A DNA stretch of 64,000 nucleotides from Clostridiales bacterium (lineage in GTDB: Bacteria; Bacillota; Clostridia; Saccharofermentanales; Saccharofermentanaceae). The stretch covers positions 1 through 64,000 of the forward strand of contig JAFZBN010000016.1 of the NCBI GenBank assembly GCA_017561715.1, written 5' to 3'. The notes below the pieces were generated by a model, which worked only from the letters and a program-made list of their open reading frames with translations, was not told the DNA's origin and did not search any database. A program made the position numbers and the translations under genes. Below are positions 37,214 through 45,735 of the stretch, in pieces (position 1 is the stretch's first letter; the number at the start of each line of letters is the position of its first letter).

Positions 37214-38053
37214 TCAGTCCTCTTTTATCAGAGTTACTACATGTTCTGTCGGCAATTCGTAAAGAGTCAGGATCCCCAGGTCTTCGGGGGCTGTCTCTAT
37301 GCCGTTTATCAGGAACGAAGGAGACCCCCATGTCAGTTTCCCGATGGGCTCAACATCGGAATAGTTGATCAGGACGACCAGTTCTTTTCGGGGGCCGATG
37401 GTGATCTTTCCTTCGGTATATTCTTTTTCCTTGCTCATATCGATCTTTTCCGTACCGATCTCGACTTCATCCACATAAGTAATGATCGTGTTTTCGGATT
37501 TAAGGTCATCCCATCTGATCCCTTCAAATGTCACGACCTCATCACTTTCGTTGATGATGAAATACATGTTTTCAAAACCGCTCGGCGCCGTGATCGCGGT
37601 CGCCGTATCGATCTTTACTCCGCTGACTTTATCGGTCTTTCTTTTCAGATCGATGTTTACCTTCTCGTCAAGAAGGATATCGTTTCCCGATGAGATCAGT
37701 ATCCCTTCGATCTTCTCATCGGCAGTATCTTTCAAAATTACACGGATAAGGAATTGGGAATAATCACTTGCGTCCATTGAATAGACGGCGCCGTATTCGC
37801 CTTCGAAGGATCCTTGGGAATTGTAAAGGCTCAATTTATAGTCTTTCCCGTCCAGGATCTCCTTGTATTTCTTTCCGACGGCGACCACCTGGAAGTCTAT
37901 GGTAAGATCATCGCTCGAAGTCACCGATTCTATTTCCGTACTAAAAAGGTACAGACCCTTTTTCCATTCCTTATCCACGGTCATTTTCAGGCAGCCGATC
38001 GCGATCGCCGTAATGACCAGACAAATCGATAGAATAATGATGATCTTTTTCAC
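37214..38053 (-). CDS. Membrane-anchored extracytoplasmic protein of unknown function
   Basis: A 279-residue protein with an N-terminal hydrophobic segment (KKIIIILSICLVITAIAIGC, residues 2-21) followed by a beta-rich extracytoplasmic domain. The Cys at 21 sits in a weak lipobox (AIGC), so it may be a lipoprotein rather than a transmembrane-anchored protein. No family is recognised. The start is the GTG at 38053, preceded by AAAAGGAG; the longer frame would run through the upstream terminator. Between the secreted-protein gene and the ABC ATPase, it could be a transporter accessory or immunity protein. Confidence 0.65.
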   Translation of the reverse strand: MKKIIIILSICLVITAIAIGCLKMTVDKEWKKGLYLFSTEIESVTSSDDLTIDFQVVAVGKKYKEILDGKDYKLSLYNSQGSFEGEYGAVYSMDASDYSQFLIRVILKDTADEKIEGILISSGNDILLDEKVNIDLKRKTDKVSGVKIDTATAITAPSGFENMYFIINESDEVVTFEGIRWDDLKSENTIITYVDEVEIGTEKIDMSKEKEYTEGKITIGPRKELVVLINYSDVEPIGKLTWGSPSFLINGIETAPEDLGILTLYELPTEHVVTLIKED

Positions 38054-38084
38054 TTTCCAAGCTCCTTTTGATGTTTCTTTATTT

Positions 38085-38132
38085 CTTCGTAAAAACGAAA
38101 GCAGATGATGATGGCGTACCACCATCATCTGC
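38085..38132 (-). terminator. Intrinsic terminator/attenuator after the secreted-protein gene
   Basis: A 14-bp stem (GCAGATGATG.TGG with its complement, 38101-38132, one G-U pair in the minus-strand RNA) with a 4-nt loop, followed on the minus strand by TTTCGTTTTT. It lies inside the operon, between the secreted-protein gene and the anchored/ABC genes, so partial read-through would give a high ratio of the first product to the rest. Confidence 0.7.
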
Positions 38133-38154
38133 ATTTCGCAAACGCACTTACAGC

Positions 38155-38802
38155 TCAAACAAGTTTTGTACCATACTGGTGCTCAACAGTGTCGCAGCAA
38201 TCTCTTGTACCCCAGTCATAGCTGGAATAGCGGGCGTAATCGTTGTACTGAACGTTCCAATAGCATACACCCCAGATGTAGTCATAAGACTTAACTGTAG
38301 CTCTGTAAGCAAGGCGGCTGATCTTACCTCTCCAGCCGATGGTGTGATCTGTCTGATACAGGGTATGCAGTTTCTTATCACCCGGGAAAGTAGTCTTTAC
38401 AGATACAGACACAGACTTGGAATCAGTGATCGTATGGGAAGCGGCGAGTTTAAAGATCTTGTACTCCGCGCTTGCCGTTACCGACGTACTTCTGGAAATA
38501 CCGGATTGATATGTCAGAGTAAATTCCTGAGTTGTCGGGCCCTGATAGGAATAAACATATTTCTGGCTGGTTCCATCCGTTACTTTTGTACTGCTGGTTG
38601 TGTACTTATACATAAACTTGTTCTGAAGGATCGCGCCTCCTGTAGACCAGTCAATATACGTCTCCGTATCATAATCTACATACGAACCTGCTACGTTGTC
38701 AGCAACAACTCCGGCTCCATTGGTTTTGGCACTCTTAAGCCCTGCTACTCCGACCAATGTGATGAGAGACAGAACAGCGCCACATACTGCAAATTTGTTC
38801 AT
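38155..38802 (-). CDS. Secreted Ser/Thr/Tyr-rich protein, candidate toxin or bacteriocin
   Basis: A 215-residue protein with an N-terminal signal peptide (MNKFAVCGAVLSLITLVGVAGL; cleavage probably within residues 22-38). The mature part is rich in Ser, Thr, Tyr and Val in alternating beta-strand patterns, notably STSVTASAEYKIFKLAA and SHTITDSKSVSVSVKTTF, which recall the amphipathic strands of beta-pore-forming proteins. Three late cysteines (one in GVCYWN, a CC pair in TRDCCDT) could form disulphides. No family is recognised. ATG 38802 has a perfect GGAGG. It is the first gene of an operon with ABC, FtsX and CPBP genes and has its own terminator. Toxin or bacteriocin function is inferred from context only. 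Confidence 0.6.
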   Translation of the reverse strand: MNKFAVCGAVLSLITLVGVAGLKSAKTNGAGVVADNVAGSYVDYDTETYIDWSTGGAILQNKFMYKYTTSSTKVTDGTSQKYVYSYQGPTTQEFTLTYQSGISRSTSVTASAEYKIFKLAASHTITDSKSVSVSVKTTFPGDKKLHTLYQTDHTIGWRGKISRLAYRATVKSYDYIWGVCYWNVQYNDYARYSSYDWGTRDCCDTVEHQYGTKLV

Positions 38803-38936
38803 TTCATATACCTCCTTAAAGATTGAAAAAAAGTTTCAACCAAATCGCGACTCGGTATCATCTTTATTCAACCACAGGAGATATCCCGGTTTTTCGATTT
38901 GTAAAAATTGAATGATTTCTTGTAAAAACTCAAGAT

Positions 38937-39866
38937 TTACGAAAACAGGTGCGAACAGATCACTACAAACAGCGGAAGTGTCGCCATGCAAAGAAGCATG
39001 CTCTGCACAGTAGAACGCGCCGCGAATTCCGGCGCGCAGTCGTATTTTTCCGAAAGGATAACGTTCATGGAACCACACGGGAGCGCGCACATCATTACCG
39101 TGACCGCGGCGGTCTCCGGCGTCATGGAAGTATTTACGAAAACAAGATACATGCCGAGAAGCATGACACCCGGAAGAAGAACCAGGCGCATGAACGAGAT
39201 CAGGTAGGATTTCGGGTCGGAAACGATCTTCACAAAAGGCATCTCCGCCAGGTTCGATCCGATGATGATCATACTTAGCGGAACCGTCATCGCGGCGATC
39301 AGGTCGATCGGGCCGGATACGTAAGAATTAAAGCGGAACGGCGAGATAAAGATCACGATCGCGAGGACCGAAGCGATATTTACAGGGTTCAGAAGAATGC
39401 TCTTGAGGCTTCCTGTCTTTCCCGAAAGAAGATGAATGCCGTAGGTGTACATGAAAAGGTTATACGCGAGGTTAAAGACGACCGCCATAAGAAGTCCGGC
39501 ATTTCCATAGAGCGCGGACATCAGCGGGAATCCCACGAATCCCGTATTCGCGAACACGGTCATGGTCACAAAGACTCTCTTCTCTTTTTCCTCAAACGGA
39601 AGTTTTCTCGAAAGAAGACGCATCGCGATCAGCGAAACGATATAGTAAACAAGCGCCGCAACGAGCGTGATCAGCATGCCCTCGGTAACTTCAGGGGTCT
39701 TTTCGTAGTTGGAAGACGCGATGATCGAAAACGGAAGGATCGCGAGAAGAAGGATATCGGACAGTCCTTTTTGCAGACGCGCGTCGATGACCTTGGCCTT
39801 ACGAAGGATAAAGCCCAGGGTCACTGCCACGACGATCTTAATGAATACCAATACCAGTGCGTCCAC
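38937..39866 (-). CDS. AEC family transporter
   Basis: A 309-residue membrane protein with about ten transmembrane helices in two five-helix halves, of the auxin efflux carrier family. Typical stretches are FILRKAKVIDARLQKGLSDILL at the start and NTGFVGFPLMSALYG (about 108), with the conserved helix-breaking Asn and Pro. Bacterial members move malate, malonate or other carboxylates. The start is a GTG at 39866 with GAAAGGGA upstream. It lies 36 nt after glpK on the same strand; a CCGGGC/GCCCGG hairpin with a CGAAAAGCACT loop fills the gap. No strong promoter was found in the 134 bp between 38803 and 38936. Confidence 0.85.
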   Translation of the reverse strand: MDALVLVFIKIVVAVTLGFILRKAKVIDARLQKGLSDILLLAILPFSIIASSNYEKTPEVTEGMLITLVAALVYYIVSLIAMRLLSRKLPFEEKEKRVFVTMTVFANTGFVGFPLMSALYGNAGLLMAVVFNLAYNLFMYTYGIHLLSGKTGSLKSILLNPVNIASVLAIVIFISPFRFNSYVSGPIDLIAAMTVPLSMIIIGSNLAEMPFVKIVSDPKSYLISFMRLVLLPGVMLLGMYLVFVNTSMTPETAAVTVMMCALPCGSMNVILSEKYDCAPEFAARSTVQSMLLCMATLPLFVVICSHLFS

Positions 39867-39902
39867 GTTGTCCCTTTCCGGGCGCGAAAAGCACTGCCCG
39901 GC

Positions 39903-41417
39903 TTACTCTTTGTCTTCCCAGGCTGCGGCACGTGAAACGGCCTTCGCCCAAGTCTTTAAAAGTTTCTCTCTTTTGTCATCCGCCATTGACGGCGTAAAGA
40001 GAGTATCACAGTGGCGAAGCTCACGCAAGACCTCCATGTCTTTCCAATATCCACAGAAAAGTCCGGCCAGATAAGCCACGCCTTGTGAAGTCGTCTCACG
40101 CTCTTTGGCGCGGTCGACGTCACACTTTAAGATATCTGCCTGAAACTGCATCATGAAGCGGCTGACGCTTGCGCCGCCGTCGACTTTGAGTTTCGTTATC
40201 TTGCAGTTTGCCTCTTCCTGCATAAGAGAAACGAGATCATATACCTGATACGCGATGCCCTCGAGCGCGGCCCTGGCGATATTGGCTTTCGTCGTACCTC
40301 TCGTGAGTCCCAGGATCGAGCCTCTGGCGTACATATCCCAGTACGGCGCGCCGAGTCCCGAGAAAGCCGGAACCAGAACGACTCCCGCCGAGTCCGGGAC
40401 CGTTTCCGCCAGCACGTCGCAGTCGGACGCGTGGTCGATCAGTTTCAGTTCATCTCGCAGCCACTGGATCGTGGAACCGCCGTTAAAGACACTGCCCTCG
40501 AGCGCGTAGCTCGTCTCACCGTTTAAGGACCATGCCGCGGATGTGACCAGTCCTTTTTTCGAGATGATCGGGTCGGAGCCGACGTTCATGAGCGTGAAAC
40601 AGCCGGTGCCGTAGGTGTTCTTGATGTCGCCCTTATCAAAGCATGTCTGCCCGAAAAGCGCCGCCGGCTGGTCGCCTAAGATGCCGTAGATACCGACGCC
40701 GTAGATCGCCTCAAGTCCCGGGATCTGCGTGCTGACGGATCCGAACTCCGAAGCGCCCGGAAGAGCCTGCGGAAGCATGCATTTCGGGATATGGAAATAC
40801 TGGCAGAGCTCGTCGTCCCAGGTCAGATCGTGGATGTTAAAGAGCATCGTTCTCGAGGCGTTGGAGTAGTCGGTCGCGTGCGACATGCCGCCCGTAAGAC
40901 GGTAAAGGATCCATGTGTCAACGGTCCCGAAAAGGATCTCGCCCAGACCGGCTCTGGCTTTAAGGCCCGGAACCTCGTCTAAGATCCACTGGATCTTCGT
41001 CGCCGAGAAATACGCGTCCGGTACAAGACCGGTCTTATCTCTTACCTTTTCGATGAACTCCGGATCGGAGGCCTTGAGCTTTTCAACGAGCGCCGCGGTC
41101 CTTCGGCACTGCCAGACGATCGCGTTATAGACAGGCCTGCCCGTGTTCTTTTCCCATAGGATCGTCGTCTCTCGCTGGTTCGTGATGCCGATACCGGCGA
41201 TCTCGCCCGGCTGGATATTGGCTTTTGCCAGCGCCTGACGGATGCAGTCACACACCGTTCTCCAGAGGTCCTCCGGATCGTGCTCGACCCAGCCCGGCTT
41301 CGGATAGTGCTGGTCAAAGGTCTCCTGCGCCGAGGCAACGCAGCTTCCGTCCTCACGGAAGATCATGGCGCGGGAAGATGTCGTTCCCTGGTCGATCGAA
41401 AGCATGTACTTACTCAT
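39903..41417 (-). CDS. glpK: Glycerol kinase
   Basis: A 504-residue cytoplasmic FGGY-family kinase that phosphorylates glycerol to sn-glycerol-3-phosphate. It has the N-terminal MLSIDQGTTSSRAMIF phosphate-1 loop, GWVEHDPEDLW, the GITNQRETT and FGTVDTWILYRLTGG FGGY motifs, YGTGCFTLMNVG (about 263) and KVDGGASVSRFMMQFQADIL near the C-terminus. The length and motifs match GlpK. There is no glpF next to it, since the aquaporin at 2840 is far away and looks water-type. ATG 41417 follows GGAGGAG. It is probably co-transcribed with the AEC carrier. Confidence 0.97.
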   Translation of the reverse strand: MSKYMLSIDQGTTSSRAMIFREDGSCVASAQETFDQHYPKPGWVEHDPEDLWRTVCDCIRQALAKANIQPGEIAGIGITNQRETTILWEKNTGRPVYNAIVWQCRRTAALVEKLKASDPEFIEKVRDKTGLVPDAYFSATKIQWILDEVPGLKARAGLGEILFGTVDTWILYRLTGGMSHATDYSNASRTMLFNIHDLTWDDELCQYFHIPKCMLPQALPGASEFGSVSTQIPGLEAIYGVGIYGILGDQPAALFGQTCFDKGDIKNTYGTGCFTLMNVGSDPIISKKGLVTSAAWSLNGETSYALEGSVFNGGSTIQWLRDELKLIDHASDCDVLAETVPDSAGVVLVPAFSGLGAPYWDMYARGSILGLTRGTTKANIARAALEGIAYQVYDLVSLMQEEANCKITKLKVDGGASVSRFMMQFQADILKCDVDRAKERETTSQGVAYLAGLFCGYWKDMEVLRELRHCDTLFTPSMADDKREKLLKTWAKAVSRAAAWEDKE

Positions 41418-41472
41418 AGGCTCCTCCTTTGGGCTATGTTACCCTCGTCGCTTTATCCGCCCTTTTCTCGGG

Positions 41473-41508
41473 CAAAAACGCCTCCGGGAAGAGCTTTCCC
41501 GAAGGCGC
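41473..41508 (-). terminator. Terminator of the NYN-malQ operon
   Basis: On the minus strand: GCGCCTTCGGGAA, a 5-nt loop, TTCCCGGAGGCG, then TTTTTG. A canonical intrinsic terminator just after the malQ stop. Confidence 0.82.
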
Positions 41509-41514
41509 TTTCAA

Positions 41515-43026
41515 TCAGAATCTCTTGTAGACCCAGTTCAGTTTCGCAAGCCACTTGGTATCCATCTGGTTGATGGAGTCCGCTCCGAAGCGGATCCGCC
41601 ACTGACCGGTCGGCATACCCGGCGCGTTCATTCTCGTGTCGGAACCAAATCCCATGACGTCCTGTAAGGGCGCGATCGCAAGTTTCGCGGCCGATGACCA
41701 GACGGTCGTCAGCATCGCTCTGCATGCCGGCGCGTGTACGCCGCCGTCGCCCCAGTTTTCGCCGTGGAAGCGGCAGTACTCGAGCGCGAACTTTCGATCC
41801 TCTTCGGAAGCTTCCCAGAGCCATCCGAGGAGGGTGTTGTTATCGTGTGTACCTGTGTAGGCGATGCAGTTCTCCGGATAGTTATGCGGCATATGCTTAC
41901 TGTCATCGTGCGGCACCATACCGAACTGAAGGACACGCATCGTCGGAAGACCGGTCTCGTCAAGGAACTTGATGAGCTCATCGTCGGTCTCGCCGAGGTC
42001 CTCGGCAAAGATCGCGGGCTCACGACCGAATTCGTCGAAGATCTTGTTCCAGAGCTTCATGCCCGGACCCGGATACCACTTGCCGTTTCTTGCGTTCTCC
42101 GCGTCTGCCGGGCAGGCATAAAAGCGTGAGAATCCGCGGAAATGGTCGATACGGATGACGTCGTAGAGCTTAAAGTTCTGATGAAGCCTGGAAAGCCACC
42201 ACGCGTAGTCTTCCTTCTCGTGCGCCGCCCAGTCGTAAACGGGGTTGCCCCAGAGCTGGCCGTCCTCACAGAAATAGTCCGGCGGTACTCCCGCGACGCT
42301 CTTAAAGGAGCCGTCCTTATTGGTCTGGAACAGATTTCTGTTCGCCCAGACATCACAGGAATCGCCGCTAACATAGATCGGGATATCGCCGATGACGGAG
42401 ATGCCGATCTCGTTGATCTGCTCTTTAAGCTTTGCCCACTGCGTATAGAAGATGTACTGGATAAAAAGGTAGAAATCGCAGACTTTCCCGCATTCCTTTT
42501 CAAAAGAAGCGACCGCCTTGGCGTCGTGTTTTTGAAGCGCCTTATCGCTCCAGTCCCACCATGCCTTCTGGCCTTCCCCTTCTTTAATGGCCTGGAAGAC
42601 GATCACGTCTTTTACCCACGGGTTCTCTTTGGCGAACTTCTTCATTTCCTTATGGATATCGTCGCCTGCCTTACTGTAGGCTTCTTTTAACATCTGCATT
42701 CTGTTTTCCCTGACCCACGCGTAGTCAACGCTGTAGCAGGATCCCGGATACTTGCATTTTTCCAGTTCGTCCTTCGTCAGAAGCTTCTTTTCGTAAAGAT
42801 CCTCCGGATCGATAAGAAGCGGACTTCCCGCAAATGCCGAGTCACTCTGATACGGGGAGTCCCCGGACCCCGGATTCGTGAACGGAAGCACCTGCCAGTA
42901 GGACATTCCGGCTTCTTTCAGCTTCTTTGCAAAAGCGACGGCTTCCTTGCCGAAACCGCCGATGCCGTACTCCCCCGGGAGTGATGTAATGTGTAAAAGC
43001 ACACCTGAACTTCTTCGCACTTTCAA
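41515..43026 (-). CDS. malQ: 4-alpha-glucanotransferase (amylomaltase, GH77)
   Basis: A 503-residue cytoplasmic enzyme that transfers alpha-1,4-glucan segments between maltodextrins. GH77 signatures are the N-terminal SGVLLHITSLPGEYGIGGFG, YWQVLPFTNPGSGDSPYQS, the nucleophile Asp in DVIRIDHFRGFSRFY (about 293), the acid/base Glu in IFAEDLGETDDEL (about 340) and YTGTHDNNTLLGW (about 393). The start is probably the TTG at 43026, which overlaps the upstream stop (ATTGA) and follows AAGGAGG; a GTG at 43020 is an alternative. It is translationally coupled to the NYN-domain gene. Confidence 0.95.
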   Translation of the reverse strand: MKVRRSSGVLLHITSLPGEYGIGGFGKEAVAFAKKLKEAGMSYWQVLPFTNPGSGDSPYQSDSAFAGSPLLIDPEDLYEKKLLTKDELEKCKYPGSCYSVDYAWVRENRMQMLKEAYSKAGDDIHKEMKKFAKENPWVKDVIVFQAIKEGEGQKAWWDWSDKALQKHDAKAVASFEKECGKVCDFYLFIQYIFYTQWAKLKEQINEIGISVIGDIPIYVSGDSCDVWANRNLFQTNKDGSFKSVAGVPPDYFCEDGQLWGNPVYDWAAHEKEDYAWWLSRLHQNFKLYDVIRIDHFRGFSRFYACPADAENARNGKWYPGPGMKLWNKIFDEFGREPAIFAEDLGETDDELIKFLDETGLPTMRVLQFGMVPHDDSKHMPHNYPENCIAYTGTHDNNTLLGWLWEASEEDRKFALEYCRFHGENWGDGGVHAPACRAMLTTVWSSAAKLAIAPLQDVMGFGSDTRMNAPGMPTGQWRIRFGADSINQMDTKWLAKLNWVYKRF

Positions 43027-43820
43027 TTATCCTCCTTGTTGCGAACGTATATGAGTTTCACCTGCGGGTTTTTCTCGTTGACTCTGTATTCGCACTCCAG
43101 GAAATCCAGCGACTGCATGAGTTTGCTCATCTTCGAAAAGCCGTAGTTACGTGCGTCAAATGACGGGCTCTTCTTATTGACCAGGTTTCCTACATCCCCA
43201 AGGAAAGCCCAGCCGTCTTCGTCTGCCAGATCTGAAACGGAACTACTGATCAGCTCACAGGTGGCTTCATCAATATCTTTCGGTGTCTTGCCCGATGCAT
43301 TCTTCCCGTCCTGATCCGGAGCATCCGCTGCCAGGGCAGGTTCTTTTGCCGAGGAAGCGTCGGAATTTTTGGTCTTTTTATCTTTAGTCAGGATCTCAAG
43401 GAAGATAAATCGGTCACAGGCCGCAACGAACGGGGTCGGCGTCTTCTTCTCGCCGATGCCGTAGACGATCTTTCCGGCTTCACGAAGTCTCGTGGCCAGT
43501 CTCGTAAAATCACTGTCGGAGCTCACGAGGCAGAAACCGTCGACACTTTCGGTGTAAAGGATATCCATCGCGTCGATGATCAGGGAAGAATCGGTCGCGT
43601 TCTTGCCGCTTGTATAGCCGAACTGCTGTACCGGCGAGATCGCGTTATCCAGGAGCACCTGTTTCCACGGGCCGAGCTGTGGCTTGGTCCAGTCGCCGTA
43701 GATCCTCTTGATGGTCGGGTTGCCGTAACGCGCGATCTCGAGCATCATCGGTTTGATATATGTGGCAGAAATATTGTCCGCGTCGATAAGAACTGCCAAT
43801 CTCACGTCTTTTACAGGCAT
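43023..43820 (-). CDS. NYN-domain (LabA-like) putative ribonuclease with a C-terminal OST-HTH/LOTUS domain
   Basis: A 265-residue cytoplasmic protein. The N-terminal NYN/PIN-like domain starts RLAVLIDADNIS (first catalytic Asp pair) and contains TDSSLIIDAMDILY and LVSSDSDFTRLATRLREAG, giving the acidic residues of a metal-dependent nuclease. After a low-complexity linker (about 150-180), residues 185-260 form an OST-HTH/LOTUS-type winged helix that in other proteins binds RNA. ATG 43820 is used because of GAAGG upstream. It overlaps malQ by 4 nt and has its own promoter at 43927-43955. RNA cleavage is inferred from family only. Confidence 0.85.
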   Translation of the reverse strand: MPVKDVRLAVLIDADNISATYIKPMMLEIARYGNPTIKRIYGDWTKPQLGPWKQVLLDNAISPVQQFGYTSGKNATDSSLIIDAMDILYTESVDGFCLVSSDSDFTRLATRLREAGKIVYGIGEKKTPTPFVAACDRFIFLEILTKDKKTKNSDASSAKEPALAADAPDQDGKNASGKTPKDIDEATCELISSSVSDLADEDGWAFLGDVGNLVNKKSPSFDARNYGFSKMSKLMQSLDFLECEYRVNEKNPQVKLIYVRNKEDN

Positions 43821-43836
43821 AAGCACCTTCTTCTCC

Positions 43837-43865
43837 TTGCCCTATAATGACAAGGCTGATATAAT
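43837..43865 (+). promoter_or_regulatory. Promoter of prfC
   Basis: -35 TTGCCC (43837-43842), 17-nt spacer, perfect -10 TATAAT (43860-43865), giving a leader of about 100 nt. A second TATAAT sits within the spacer (43843-43848). Confidence 0.55.
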
Positions 43866-43926
43866 GTTGTGGCTTGTGCGAAAGGGCATCTCCTTATATA
43901 GGGCACCTTTTCGAAACACCACTACT

Positions 43927-43955
43927 ATTATATCGTATTTTGCAACCCGAACCAA
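43927..43955 (-). promoter_or_regulatory. Promoter of the NYN-malQ operon
   Basis: On the minus strand: -35 TTGGTT (43950-43955), 17-nt spacer, perfect -10 TATAAT (43927-43932). The transcripts from this promoter and from the prfC promoter overlap by about 55 nt, covering a CGAAAGG/CCTTTTCG inverted repeat. Confidence 0.55.
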
Positions 43956-43974
43956 ACCAGGAAGGTAGAAGAAT

Positions 43975-45588
43975 ATGGACCAGAATGTTCAAAACGAGAT
44001 ACAGCGCCGCCGCACGTTTGCGATCATCTCGCACCCTGACGCCGGTAAGACGACCATGACCGAGAAGCTCCTTCTCTACGGAGGCGCCATTCACATGGCC
44101 GGTTCCGTTAAGGCCAGAAAAGCCGCGCATCACGCGACCTCCGACTGGATGGAGATCGAGAAGCAGCGTGGTATTTCCGTTACCTCGTCTGTCATGCAGT
44201 TCAACTATGACGGCTACTGCATCAATATCCTCGATACCCCGGGTCACCAGGACTTCTCCGAGGATACATACCGTACTCTTTGCGCGGCGGACGCCGCGGT
44301 CATGCTCCTTGACGGCGCGAAAGGTGTCGAGGCGCAGACAATTAAGCTCTTTGCGGTCTGTAGAAAGCGCGGTATTCCGATCTTCACCTTCATCAACAAG
44401 ATGGACCGTGCCGCGAAGAACCCCTTCGACCTCATCGACGAGCTCGAAAAGGTCCTCGGCATCCGCTCTACCCCGGTCAACTGGCCGATCGGTACCGACG
44501 GTGATTTCCAGGGCGTATACGTCCGTGAATCCGAAGAGGTCCTTCTTTTCGACAACGAAACAAAAGACCACGGTGCTTCCATGGTCAAGTCCATCAGTGC
44601 CGGTATCAACGATGAAGAGGCCCTCAGAAGCATCCTGAACGAGCATCACTATGAGACGCTGAAGAACGATATCGAGCTTCTCGATATGGCCGGCGATCCG
44701 TTTGATCTCGAAAAGATCCTCGCAGGCGAACTGACACCGGTATTCTTCGGATCCGCGATCACGAACTTCGGTGTCGAGCCTTTCCTGAAAAAATTCCTCG
44801 AGATCGCTCCGGGCCCGCAGAGCCACGAGACATCCGAAGGCATTGTCGATCCTACAGAAGACTTCTTCTCCGGTTTTGTATTTAAGATCCAGGCGAACAT
44901 GGACCCGAACCACAGAGACAGAATGTCCTTTATGCGTATCTGCTCCGGCAAGTTCGAAAAGGGCATGTCCGTTACCCACATGCGTACGGGAAAGAAGATC
45001 ACTCTTGCCCAGCCGCAGCAGTTCATGGCGCAAGACAGAACGATCGTTGAAGACGCCTACGCAGGCGACATCATCGGTCTTTTCGATCCGGGCATCTTCC
45101 GTATCGGCGATACCGTCACCACTTCTTCGAAGAAGTTCAACTTCGCGAACATCCCGGTCTTCCCACCGGAGCATTTTGCCCGCGTGCAGCCTAAGGATTC
45201 CATGAAGAGAAAGCAGTTCTTAAAAGGCATCGAGCAGCTCTCCGAGGAAGGCGCCGTTCAGCTCTATAAGCAACCGGGCATCGGTACAGAGACATACATC
45301 ATGGGTGTTGTCGGTGTCCTTCAGTTTGAAGTTCTCGAGCACCGCTTAAAGACCGAGTATGGTGTAGATATCCTGAGAAATAACCTCAACTACCGTTTCG
45401 CCAGATGGTGCTCTAAGCAGGATGAAGCAGCGGATATCGATTTTAGTAAGCTCACGCTGACCTCCACTTCCATGCTCGTTTTGGACAGAGATGAAATGCC
45501 GGTAGTGCTTTTCGAGTCGGAGTGGGCGATCTCCTGGGCGCTCGAGCACAACGAAGGCTTAAAGCTCGACGATATTCACGAACGATAA
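43975..45588 (+). CDS. prfC: Peptide chain release factor 3
   Basis: A 537-residue translational GTPase that recycles RF1/RF2 after termination. GTPase motifs are HPDAGKTTMTE (G1, about 21), the switch I region around QRGISVTSSVMQF, DTPGHQDFSEDTYR (G3, about 85) and NKMDRAAKNP (G4, about 141). Domain II and III motifs such as FVFKIQANMDPNHRDRMSFMRI separate RF3 from EF-G. The length is normal. ATG 43975 has AGGAAGG upstream. It is monocistronic, ending at an unusual structured terminator that shares its core with the thrC terminator. Confidence 0.97.
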   Translation: MDQNVQNEIQRRRTFAIISHPDAGKTTMTEKLLLYGGAIHMAGSVKARKAAHHATSDWMEIEKQRGISVTSSVMQFNYDGYCINILDTPGHQDFSEDTYRTLCAADAAVMLLDGAKGVEAQTIKLFAVCRKRGIPIFTFINKMDRAAKNPFDLIDELEKVLGIRSTPVNWPIGTDGDFQGVYVRESEEVLLFDNETKDHGASMVKSISAGINDEEALRSILNEHHYETLKNDIELLDMAGDPFDLEKILAGELTPVFFGSAITNFGVEPFLKKFLEIAPGPQSHETSEGIVDPTEDFFSGFVFKIQANMDPNHRDRMSFMRICSGKFEKGMSVTHMRTGKKITLAQPQQFMAQDRTIVEDAYAGDIIGLFDPGIFRIGDTVTTSSKKFNFANIPVFPPEHFARVQPKDSMKRKQFLKGIEQLSEEGAVQLYKQPGIGTETYIMGVVGVLQFEVLEHRLKTEYGVDILRNNLNYRFARWCSKQDEAADIDFSKLTLTSTSMLVLDRDEMPVVLFESEWAISWALEHNEGLKLDDIHER

Positions 45589-45594
45589 AAAATG

Positions 45595-45656
45595 AATCTC
45601 CCGTCGCTGGTCCTCGGGCATTGCCCTGCGGAATCGCTCCGGGAGATTATTTTTTT
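45595..45656 (+). terminator. prfC terminator, copy 1 of a conserved structured terminator
   Basis: Outer stem AATCTCCCG/CGGGAGATT followed by ATTTTTTT. The 36-nt interior carries GTCGCTGGTCCT, an inner GGGC-ATT-GCCC hairpin and ATCGCTCC. The same interior is found in the thrC terminator, with compensatory changes in the outer stem. Confidence 0.75.
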
Positions 45657-45735
45657 ATCTTGGTTTTGCAAAAAAACTCGCCGTGCAGATGTTTTTCTTT
45701 ATCTTGGGACGCTTCGCGTTCGGAATGGAGGAACC

